Notes under the pieces: model-generated
What the model was told of the DNA's origin: nothing
What the model saw: only the letters and a program-made list of their open reading frames with translations
Database searches by the model: none
DNA from: Anabaena sp. UHCC 0204
GTDB lineage: Bacteria; Cyanobacteriota; Cyanobacteriia; Cyanobacteriales; Nostocaceae
NCBI RefSeq assembly: GCF_009711975.1
Contig: NZ_VIKW01000019.1
Coordinates: 1 to 64,000 of the forward strand
Reading direction: 5' to 3'
Length of the DNA: 64,000 nucleotides
Part shown: positions 8,447 through 16,400 of the stretch, piece by piece
How the letters are laid out: every line of letters begins with the position of its first letter
How positions within the stretch are numbered: position 1 is the stretch's first letter
Translations under genes and position numbers: made by a program

Positions 8447-8538
8447 GATTCACTCCAGGTTTCAATGTCTTTTTCAAAATCGTCAAGCAATTTATCAATG
8501 CTTGTGAAGTTGTAATCTATTTCGTGTGAGTTTATACG
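8443..8538 (-). pseudogene. truncated partner gene upstream of the TumA-like regulator
   Basis: The minus strand carries a frame reading SHEIDYNFTSIDKLLDDFEK followed by DIETWSES and a stop whose TGA overlaps the regulator's ATG. Four-base ATGA-type overlap is typical of a co-translated TA pair, so this is probably the C-terminal tail of the lost toxin. The frame is closed upstream at 8539, and the same bases are read in another frame as the end of the DUF5615 gene. Identity of the toxin family is inferred from context only. Confidence 0.55.
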
Positions 8539-8842
8539 TCAAAAACAATTCGATTATTTGAGTAATATTTTGTAGAAAAAGTTGTTCAATTTGTTTGTTA
8601 CTAATATTACCTGTCGTTATTAGTAGTAGTTTGTAAGGCTCTTGTTTGATTAAAAAAGAATCTAAAAAATCTTTATCTTTGGTAATAACAATTCTCTGTT
8701 CCATGATTGATAGTTTGTTGATTTCCGAATCTGGAGTTGCATTTTTTAAAGGAAGATTCTTGGTATGTATAACATCACAACCTAAGTTCTCTAATAAATT
8801 GGCAATTCGCATTGGTAATTGAGCATCAATCAAGAATTTCAT
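8495..8842 (-). CDS. DUF5615 PIN-like toxin
   Basis: A 115-aa PIN-like (Mut7-C-type) protein: MKFLIDAQLPMRIANLLENLG (Asp6 and the following helix), then VIHTKNLPLKNATPDSEI and VITKDKDFLDSFLIKQEP with the second and third acidic clusters, then KLLLITTGNISN. These are the acidic residues expected of the metal-dependent RNase fold. It overlaps the DUF433 gene by four bases (ATGA), the usual pairing for this family. The last residues (NRLQLHKH) are read from bases that in another frame encode the tail of the neighbouring truncated gene, so the normal C-terminus may have been replaced. Confidence 0.85.
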   Translation of the reverse strand: MKFLIDAQLPMRIANLLENLGCDVIHTKNLPLKNATPDSEINKLSIMEQRIVITKDKDFLDSFLIKQEPYKLLLITTGNISNKQIEQLFLQNITQIIELFLTYKLTRNRLQLHKH

Positions 8843-9075
8843 GAAACTAATTGGAGGATACTTTTAACTTGAGTGAGTCGAGTAGCAAAGCTGAGAACTG
8901 CTAAAATATCTTCGTATTCTAAATCATCATAATCTTCTAAAATATCATCAATATTCATGCCTGAACTCAAAAGTTCTAATATCATTTCCACCGGATAGCG
9001 CAATCCACGAATACACGGTTTACCATGACAAACATCATGGTTAATTGTTATTCTATTTAATAGAAGGTTATTCAT
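8839..9075 (-). CDS. DUF433 family antitoxin
   Basis: A 78-aa DUF433 protein with the family core RITINHDVCHGKPCIRGLRYPVEMILELLSSG cut short here as ITINHDVCHGKPCIRGLRYP and the following helix-turn-helix-like MNIDDILEDYDDLEYEDI. DUF433 proteins are the predicted DNA-binding antitoxins of PIN-like DUF5615 toxins, and the four-base overlap with the downstream DUF5615 gene fits an operon. Intact in length. Confidence 0.88.
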   Translation of the reverse strand: MNNLLLNRITINHDVCHGKPCIRGLRYPVEMILELLSSGMNIDDILEDYDDLEYEDILAVLSFATRLTQVKSILQLVS

Positions 9076-9154
9076 GATATTAGATGTTATGTTGGCATTA
9101 AATTAATTGTACTTGATTTTTTGAGTTCTAATTTAATTTATTTTTTGAGATAAA

Positions 9155-9562
9155 TTACTCTATTTCCCAGTCTTCCAATTGTAGTTGTGGGATGCGTGAA
9201 AATTCTTTAGTATTATGGGTAACTAATATCAAATTATTCGCTAAAGCAATAGCAGCAATTTGTAAATCGTAAGCTCCAATAGGTGTTCCATTAGCAGCAA
9301 GTTGGGCGCGAATTTCTCCGAAAATTCTAGCAGACTGGTCATCAAAAGGCAAAGACACAAATTGACTCAAAAATCCTTGCTGTAACGTCAGATTACGCTC
9401 TGGGTTAGCACTACGAATTGATCCGTAAAATAATTCACCCTTCACAACTGAACAAACAGCGACTTCTGAAAGTGGGATATTATCCAGCTTTTGTTTTAAA
9501 TGAAAATTTTTGCCCTTGAGATAAATAATACAGGCATTAGTGTCTAGCAGATAAATCATCAA
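9155..9562 (-). CDS. vapC: VapC-type PIN domain ribonuclease toxin
   Basis: A 135-aa PIN domain protein. The acidic active-site residues are visible in order: LLDTNACIIYLKG (D7), SVVKGELFYG (E), GAYDLQIAAIALANN (D, in the typical GxxDLxIAAxA motif) and the C-terminal LVTHNTKEFSRIP segment. VapC toxins cleave tRNA or rRNA. The start overlaps the upstream antitoxin gene by four bases. Length is normal and no residue appears missing, so this module is probably active. Confidence 0.92.
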   Translation of the reverse strand: MMIYLLDTNACIIYLKGKNFHLKQKLDNIPLSEVAVCSVVKGELFYGSIRSANPERNLTLQQGFLSQFVSLPFDDQSARIFGEIRAQLAANGTPIGAYDLQIAAIALANNLILVTHNTKEFSRIPQLQLEDWEIE

Positions 9563-9780
9563 AATAGCTCTCTTTCTGCTTGTTCTGGCTGTGGATGTCT
9601 GATAAATGTTTCATCTTGAATACAACCATAAAAATCACTCAATTTTGTTGTTGTTTTTGTTGGTAATGCTGATTCATAAACAAGAATAATATCTAATTCC
9701 GTTCCTTCTGTTGTTTCGGGTAATTGAATTTGTAAAAGTCCATTTTTACCAATTAGCGATCGCACTCTCATACTCTGCAT
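9559..9780 (-). CDS. vapB: VapB-type antitoxin
   Basis: A 73-aa protein with an AbrB/MraZ-like beta start (VRSLIGKNGLLQIQLPETTEGTEL) and a C-terminal stretch (KLSDFYGCIQDETFIRHPQP) of the kind that wraps round a PIN toxin. It overlaps the vapC gene by four bases and would be its cognate antitoxin and autorepressor. The start ATG at 9780 lies next to a HIP1 site. Assigned mainly by context plus the N-terminal pattern. Confidence 0.8.
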   Translation of the reverse strand: MQSMRVRSLIGKNGLLQIQLPETTEGTELDIILVYESALPTKTTTKLSDFYGCIQDETFIRHPQPEQAERELF

Positions 9781-10023
9781 AACTATTTACCTCTGATAAA
9801 ATATTTCCATACTAAAGGAAAATCAGAATCAAAAATTTAACCAAATCTCTTTTAGGAGATTTTAATGTCCTTTAACTAACTCTAACAGACAATCTTCTTC
9901 AATTTTCGCGGTATTAAACATTTTCACCATCATATGAACAAGTTTAGTACGCAATGCGTAGCTTGCTTCCCGTAGGGTACGCTATCACACTTTATCAATC
10001 TAACCTACGGCTAAACTAACAAG

Positions 10024-10512
10024 TCAAGGTTCTTGAGAAAGAGATAAGATACGCTGATATAGCTGGGGACTGATGCGAAAACCAGCCTGATTGATCAAAG
10101 CATCCATGACAGGTTGAACTTGAGGGATAAGACTTCTTTGTTTAGCAACAAGCAGAATACCCAGAATACCAATAATAGGTATCCCAAGCCGGAGAGCTTC
10201 TTGCCGTCCCAAGCGTTCATCAATGAGCAAATCATCGGCTTGTAGCTCAAGTGCTAAGGCTATAGCATTTGCTTCACCGGCATCAAGTCCTCGTTCCTGT
10301 TGAAGCTGGTTAGCAAGTTGGGAGTTCTTAAGGAATTGGGTTTGAATCCAGTCCAGTTGGAGAATAGCTGAAATAGTAGGATTGCTGGCGGCTACCAATT
10401 CGCTGGCAACCACGTCAGGAATGATAACCTGATGGTAAATAGCTTTTAGCAACCCAAGATGATCAACAAGGGCAAGATTCGAGAGAGCAGAAGTATCACT
10501 GACGACAATCAT
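10024..10512 (-). CDS. DUF3368 PIN-like toxin
   Basis: A 162-aa DUF3368 protein: MIVVSDTSALSNLALVDHL at the start (acidic D6), RGLDAGEANAIALALELQAD in the middle (the GE-x-E/A-AI-x-LA motif), LLIDERLGRQEALRLGI with the third acidic site, and GILGILLVAKQRSLIP, which is characteristic of this family. These are PIN-superfamily nucleases and predicted TA toxins. Its ATG overlaps the end of the UPF0175 gene by four bases. Looks complete. Confidence 0.9.
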   Translation of the reverse strand: MIVVSDTSALSNLALVDHLGLLKAIYHQVIIPDVVASELVAASNPTISAILQLDWIQTQFLKNSQLANQLQQERGLDAGEANAIALALELQADDLLIDERLGRQEALRLGIPIIGILGILLVAKQRSLIPQVQPVMDALINQAGFRISPQLYQRILSLSQEP

Positions 10513-10763
10513 AGCCAGCCCCGACTCCGCAGGTGTTGAACATCTTGCTCAAAGTCTTCCACATCGTAATGGACACAAATATTCCGATCTGCCAGCAGCT
10601 TTTGAAAGTTCATTATGTCTATTCCAGCAATTTTGCTGGCGCGGCTGAGGGAAATCCGCTGCTGCTGGAATAGGGCAATGGCTATTTCCTGAAGCCATTC
10701 ACTCTGGTTAAAAGTTTCAGTTTTACTGAGGCTATCAGGTAGGTTCAGGGTAATTTGCATCAA
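10509..10763 (-). CDS. UPF0175 family antitoxin
   Basis: An 84-aa UPF0175 protein, the standard partner of DUF3368 toxins. The family segment EIAIALFQQQRISLSRASKIAGIDIMNF is recognisable (helix-turn-helix-like SRASKIAGI followed by FQKLLADRNI), ending in HYDVEDFEQDVQHL. The four-base overlap with the downstream DUF3368 gene indicates co-translation. The tandem HIP1 repeat begins 33 bases upstream of its start, so its promoter must lie in or very close to the repeat array. Confidence 0.88.
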   Translation of the reverse strand: MMQITLNLPDSLSKTETFNQSEWLQEIAIALFQQQRISLSRASKIAGIDIMNFQKLLADRNICVHYDVEDFEQDVQHLRSRGWL

Positions 10764-10795
10764 GTTGTCCTCACGCAGTCACTTCTAATTTTAAC

Positions 10796-11033
10796 TTTAT
10801 CAATCCAACCTACGAGCGATCGCACTTTATCAATCCAACCTACAAGCGATCGCACTTTATCAATCCAACCTACAAGCGATCGCAATTTATCAATTCAACC
10901 TACGAGCGATCGCACTTTATCAATCCAACCTACGAGCGATCGCACTTTATCAATCCAACCTACGAGCGATCGCACTTTGTCAATCTAACCTAGAAGCGAT
11001 CGCACTTTATCAATCTAACCTACGAGCGATCGC
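10796..11033. repeat. 30-bp tandem repeat with HIP1 core, about 8 copies
   Basis: Eight head-to-tail units of exactly 30 bp, consensus CAATCCAACCTACGAGCGAT + CGCACTTTAT, each with one GCGATCGC octamer. Units differ by 0-3 substitutions; the last ends in CACTGGCA. There are no unique spacers, so it is not a CRISPR array. Because 30 is a multiple of three, one frame stays open and would encode LSIQPTSDRT repeats, but nothing suggests it is translated. Confidence 0.92.
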
Positions 11034-11109
11034 ACTGGCATGATTTTGACTTTCTCTTGAGACGTTACTCCGAAAAAGTCGCTTTTGTTCAATTAAAAAT
11101 AAGGTGCGT

Positions 11110-11146
11110 TACATTTCATTAACGCACCCTACAAGATCGGCGATCA
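11110..11146. repeat. short dispersed hairpin repeat (GGTGCGTTA...TAACGCACC)
   Basis: GGTGCGTTACATTTCATTAA then CGCACC forms a hairpin with 9-bp arms. Two further copies of the same sequence occur at about 58270-58296 and 60651-60678. Confidence 0.65.
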
Positions 11147-11183
11147 CACTATAATAGTATAAAAATGATTAGTACATTAGACA

Positions 11184-12101
11184 GTGACTATTTCAATTGA
11201 TCCAATTACCCACAAAAAACTAATATTGGTTAAGCAAATTTACCAAAATGCAATTGTTCAATCAGCTTCATCACATAGCACTATAAGCAGAATAATGGCA
11301 GTCATAGGGTTTGATTTAGCTGTAGAAACTATCCTTAGAGCCATAATAGGTTCATTAGATGCGATGAAATCACCTGCTGATGGCTTTCAAGCATTGATAC
11401 AGCAAGCTGATTCACTGCTAAAAAAAGAAGGTTATTCTTCAATTCCTGATAAATCCAATATTCAGTATTTACATTCGATACGTAATGATGCACAACATAA
11501 AGCCAAATACCCAAATGAATCTGATGTGAGCGACTGTAGAACATATACAAGAGATTTTCTAAGAAAAGTTAATAGGGAGGTATGGGCAATTGATTTTGAT
11601 ACTATTAGTTTGACTGATATCATTGAAAATCAGGAAATTCAAAAGTATCTAGTTACTGCTGAATTAAATCTAAAACAAGACAATTATCAAGAAGCAGTGA
11701 GAAATTCTTCATCGGGTTTAACTTTGGCACTCAAACGTGTTGAAAATGCAATTGTAGGAAGTTTACCATCTGTTACTGATGGAATTGTTTTAATAGACCA
11801 ATTTGGTAAACAGGCTTCTCAATCTAATTGTAAACAAGCTTATCGTGCATTTGAAAAAATGCAGGATATTTTACTTTATGTTGCTTTAGGGATGAATTAT
11901 TCTGACTATATGCGATATAAGCAAATAGTAGGTGATGTGTATTTTACATTTTCTGGGACAACACTTTATCCAAATATGAAAGTAGATATAAACGCCAGTG
12001 ACGCAGAATTTGTTGTTGCTTACTGTGTTGATACAGTTGTTCAGATAGAAAACATAGTAGGCAGTATTGATGCACCCTTTGGAAAGAAATCTTGGTTTTG
12101 A
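11184..12101 (+). CDS. hypothetical protein with HEPN-like RNxxxH motif
   Basis: A 305-aa soluble, mostly helical protein that I cannot place in a named family. The segment YLHSIRNDAQHKAKYPNESD contains R100-N-D-A-Q-H105, which fits the R-[N/D/H]-x3-H active motif of HEPN-superfamily ribonucleases, on a helix in a suitable context. The second half has two Tyr/Phe-rich helical stretches (QDILLYVALGMNYSDYMRYK) and a beta-rich end. The start is GTG at 11184 with no strong ribosome binding site. Base composition is AT-rich relative to core genes, and it lies between the TA block and a CoiA-like gene, so a defence role is possible but unproven. Confidence 0.7.
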   Translation: MTISIDPITHKKLILVKQIYQNAIVQSASSHSTISRIMAVIGFDLAVETILRAIIGSLDAMKSPADGFQALIQQADSLLKKEGYSSIPDKSNIQYLHSIRNDAQHKAKYPNESDVSDCRTYTRDFLRKVNREVWAIDFDTISLTDIIENQEIQKYLVTAELNLKQDNYQEAVRNSSSGLTLALKRVENAIVGSLPSVTDGIVLIDQFGKQASQSNCKQAYRAFEKMQDILLYVALGMNYSDYMRYKQIVGDVYFTFSGTTLYPNMKVDINASDAEFVVAYCVDTVVQIENIVGSIDAPFGKKSWF

Positions 12102-12327
12102 AATATATTTATTATGTTTAAAAGCAAAAGATTTTACTAATTTGTTTAATATGTTTCTGTGTTTGGAAGACGGTAATTGTTAGATGGATTTATTAACTAA
12201 TAAATATCTTCATTTTATTCAAATTTTTTTAAAAAATATGCTAATTTTTCGGCGATAACCAACGTAAGATAATAACACTAAATACTCTATAATTTACCAA
12301 TTACAACTAATGTACAAAGGTGGAATT

Positions 12328-13347
12328 ATGACTACAGAAAAAAAGGGATCTTTCTATTATGCGTTAGATGAAGAAGGTAATAAAATACCACCTACTCCAA
12401 GAGTAAAAGCTACCTGTCCTTGCTGTGGAACGGAAGTATATGCTGCTTGTGGCAAGATAATAAAACATCATTGGAGGCACAAAAACACCTCTGATTCACA
12501 TTGTGATGAGTGGTATGATATGACTCTTTGGCATTTACAATGGCAAGAGTTATTTCCTGTTGAATCCAGGGAAGTAGTCATGCAAAAAGGTGAGATAAGA
12601 CACCGTGCAGATGTAAAAATTGGCAATTTAATCATTGAATTTCAGCATTCCAGTTTAAGCAACCCGAAAGTAAAGGAAAGAGAGCTTTTTTATGGTTGCG
12701 ATGCTAATAAAATTATTTGGATTATTGATGCTACTAATAATCGTGTGTTTGATTGGTGGATAGAATATTTAAAAACAGAAAAATTAAGACCTATTTTTAT
12801 AGTAGATAAAGAGAGTAATATTTATTTTCAAACAGAAGGTTACGTTGATATTCCCTTGATTTGTAATATTAATGAATTACCAAAAGGTCTTGTCGTCAAC
12901 CCAGAATATCCTACTTTTATTGATTTAGGTGAATATATTGCTTGTCCTCTGGAAAAAATTACATACGAAATGACTAGAACAATTTACTCTAACAAGTGGG
13001 GACATCGCAAAAAACGGTCAAAAAAAGAAATGTCGGAATATGACCAAGATTTTATTTATGCTCAAGATTTTATTCTTGTAAAAAAGAATGATTTTGTTAA
13101 AATAATCTACGATATACCGACAGAATTAGATTCTTTTAAAAGTATGAAAATATGTGATGAAGAGGCATTGAACAGAAGGGAGTATTGCAAAGAAGAAAGA
13201 AAAAAATTTCTTATCAAAATGATGGAAGAACACGAAGATTACGCTAGTCGAACAATGGATGAAATGGAAGAAATATATATGAAATATATTGTAAAACAAC
13301 AAGGAAAGAAAAAAATGCAGGAAAATTTAAGAAGATTTCCTTTGTAA
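12328..13347 (+). CDS. competence protein CoiA-like family nuclease
   Basis: A 339-aa protein starting at ATG 12328, which is preceded by AAAGGTGG at good spacing; an in-frame ATG at 12310 would add six residues. Order of features: a zinc-finger-like part with CPCC and HHWRH spacing (about residues 30-50), then RHRADVKIGNLIIEFQHSSL, where D95, E104 and Q106 give the D...E-x-Q core of PD-(D/E)XK nucleases in CoiA. After that comes a long, Lys/Glu-rich C-terminal region of unknown role. In competent bacteria CoiA helps process incoming DNA; in other genomes CoiA-like nucleases occur in accessory islands. Follows the HEPN-like gene by 226 bases. Confidence 0.85.
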   Translation: MTTEKKGSFYYALDEEGNKIPPTPRVKATCPCCGTEVYAACGKIIKHHWRHKNTSDSHCDEWYDMTLWHLQWQELFPVESREVVMQKGEIRHRADVKIGNLIIEFQHSSLSNPKVKERELFYGCDANKIIWIIDATNNRVFDWWIEYLKTEKLRPIFIVDKESNIYFQTEGYVDIPLICNINELPKGLVVNPEYPTFIDLGEYIACPLEKITYEMTRTIYSNKWGHRKKRSKKEMSEYDQDFIYAQDFILVKKNDFVKIIYDIPTELDSFKSMKICDEEALNRREYCKEERKKFLIKMMEEHEDYASRTMDEMEEIYMKYIVKQQGKKKMQENLRRFPL

Positions 13348-13489
13348 AATTTGTTTTGTATAAGGGGAAATACCTTTTATAAAGCAAGCAAAAAGCGATA
13401 CTTTTTTACGAGATACTACGTATTATCTGATGTAGAGTTAAGAGCGATCGCATTACAATTATATATCCTACGCAATCCTGCGGAATGCT

Positions 13490-16400
13490 TCAATGGTCAG
13501 ATGATTGTAATTTAATACCCAAAACTTGAGTATAAGCGCCTCTAGCTTGAGTTACACCAATTGTCCGCTGTGCTGATTCTATCATCGGACGGCGCAAACT
13601 CACTACAATAAACTGTGCCTGTTCTGCCTGTTGTTTAATCATTCTCGCTAATCGTTCCACATTTGACCCATCTAGAAACATATCAACTTCATCAAAGGCA
13701 TAAAATGGAGATGGACGATAACGTTGTAGGGAAAATATAAAACTTAATGCAGTTAAGGATTTCTCTCCCCCAGACATGGAAGCTAAACGTTGTACAGGCT
13801 TACCTTTCGGGTGTGCGACTAGGTTTAAGCCACTGTTAAAAGGATCTTCGGGATTATCTAGTTGTAAATAACCGTCACCATCGGAAAGGATAGCAAAAAT
13901 TGATTGGAAATTTTCGTTTACTGCGTCGAAGGCTTCTTTAAATGCTTTTTGACGGAGGGTGGTAAAGTTTTCAATTCTTAATAATAATTCTGTTCGTTCA
14001 CCTTCCAACGTCTCTAATTTTTCCGTAAGTTCTTGGAGACGACCTTGGACTTTATCGTATTCTTCCAAAGCTAACATATTCACAGGTTCCATTGCCTGTA
14101 AACGTTTGCCTATAGTCCGCAATTCTTTTTGTAAGTCTTCTAAATCAACTTTATTGGGAACTTCTGGTAAAGGACTGGGTAATTCTGCACCTAAATCTCG
14201 CAATTGAGTTTGGAGTGCTGTTAAATCTTCCCGGCGTTTTTGTTGAGTTTCTTGCAGTTTCTCAATTTCCCATTGTAATTGTTGTTGACGCAATAAGAGC
14301 GATCGCAATTCTGTTTCTGCTGTATCTCGGTTCTTTTTCTCTTCCCCTAAATTCTCTTCCAGTTTCCGCAAATTAGCTTGCATTGCGGTAATTAAATTAT
14401 TCAATTCTTCAACTTGACTATTAACTGTTGCTTGTTGCTGTTTTCCTGTCGTTTCTTCTTGTTGATATTGAATAATTCGCGCTTGAGATTCTTCTATTTT
14501 TTCTTGTAATCGTTGTTGTTGATTTTCGAGATTTTTTAATTGTTGTTGAACATCTCGTAATGCAGTTTCTCGTTGTTGTAATTCCTGTTCTTGGTTTTTA
14601 ATGATAGCTTGGATTTGTTGCCATTCGCTGGGGGTTTGGGAAGATTCCAACTCAGCTAAAGTATGTCTTAATTGTTGTAATTGAATTTCTTGATTCGGTA
14701 ATTCCCGATCTAAAATTTCTAACCGCGATTGTGCAGATGTGAATTTTTCGGTATTTTGGGAAAGTTGAGCGCGGGTATTTTCTAACTGCGTTGTTAAACT
14801 CTTAATGTCTTTCTTTAACTGCTCTAAATATAACTGTTGTTCTCTGCGGACTTGACGTGCTTCCGTCAATTCTAGGGAAAGAGTTTTAGTGCGACTTGCT
14901 AAAGTAGAAATTGCTTCTCCACAACGTTCTAAAATCCGATCAATATCTATTAAGCGAGTTTTTAAATTAGCGACTTCCTGGGATTCCCCTGTTTCACCGT
15001 GATCAAATCGCAAAGATGAACGTTGATTACCGCTACCACCAGTCATTGCCCCGCTAGTTTCTAATAATTCCCCTTGTAACGTGACTATACGATACAATCC
15101 CATGTTTTTCCGAGCTTGGGCAAGAGTAGCAAATACCACCGTTGCGCCAAAAACATAGGCAAATACATCATGATAACGGCGATCGCATTCTACCAAATCT
15201 ACCGCATAACTCACAAAACCATCAGCTAAACGCAGAGTTGCATCTTGGGTAAACTTAGGTACTTTAATTTTATTTAAAGGTAGAAAAGTTGCTCTCCCTG
15301 CCCGTTTTTGTTTCAACAGTTCAATTCCCGCCGATGCCACACTATCATCGTCAACAACAATATGCCCTAAACGTCCACCAGCAGCCATTTCCAGTGCTAA
15401 TTGATGTTTAGGTTCAACCTTACCCAACTGCACCACCAAACCGCACAAACCCGGCATTTCTGACTGTAAAATTACCTTACTAGCTTGTGTTCCTTGTATC
15501 TCTTGTTGCGCTTGCGTCTGTGCCTCTAACTTATCTAATTGACGTTGTTTGTCCCGTTGTTCTTGTAAAAGCCGCTTTTGGGTATCTTGTTGAATTTGTA
15601 ACTCTTGTTCCGTCGCAGCCAGATTTTCGGCTAAATTCTGAATTGGTTGGGTAGAAGCATTAAATTCTGTTTCCAAACTCACACATTCAGCTTGTTTTTG
15701 AGCTAATTCCGGTTCTAAAGTTGCAATTAATTGAGATTGTTCAGAAATCAATTGTTGTAATTGAGTATTCCGTTCCTGTAACTGCGCTTGTTCAGTGCGT
15801 TGAGGTTCAAGAATATGTAGCAAAGATTCAATTTGCCGATTCAAAGCCGTTTGTTGTTGTACCCAAGCTTCCGAAGCTGAAGCAATTTCCGCAGCAGCTT
15901 GACGAGAAGATTCTAAATTTTCTTGAGCCTTATCTCTTTCTATTTGTAGAGACGTTCCATGGAACGTCTCTACATTATGACTTTTTTTAGCTTCCTCTAA
16001 AGCAAGTTGATATTGTTGAATTTCTTGATCAGTTTGATTTAAACGCCTTGTAGATTCTTGGATAGATGCTTCTAACTCTCGTTGTTGACGTTGGAGTTGT
16101 TTCCGTTCCGCTTCTTGAGTAGCGAGATTTGATTGAACAGAAAGAAGTTCCTCCTCACCCAAAGCCTTAACACGGAGATTTAGCTGTTCTAATTCAGTAG
16201 TTTTCTGATTAATTTGGGAATTAATTGTTAATAATTCATTAGTAAAATCACTATAACTGCGATCGCCATCTTGAACTTCTGCAACCAGCTTTTCCTGCCG
16301 TAATTGCAGAGAACGCCAAGATAAAACCGCTTCCCAGGATTGTTTTTGAATAAATTCAATTCGCAATAATTGATACTTTTCCGCCTTAGCCTTGTCCTGA

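Noticed and set aside
10755-10988. Plus-strand open frame encoding LSIQPTSDRT decapeptide repeats
   Set aside because: It arises because the 30-bp DNA repeat is a multiple of three; there is no ribosome binding site, it overlaps the UPF0175 gene start, and the variation between units is not codon-biased.
10796-11033. Possible CRISPR array
   Set aside because: Units are contiguous 30-bp repeats without unique spacers and no cas genes are nearby.
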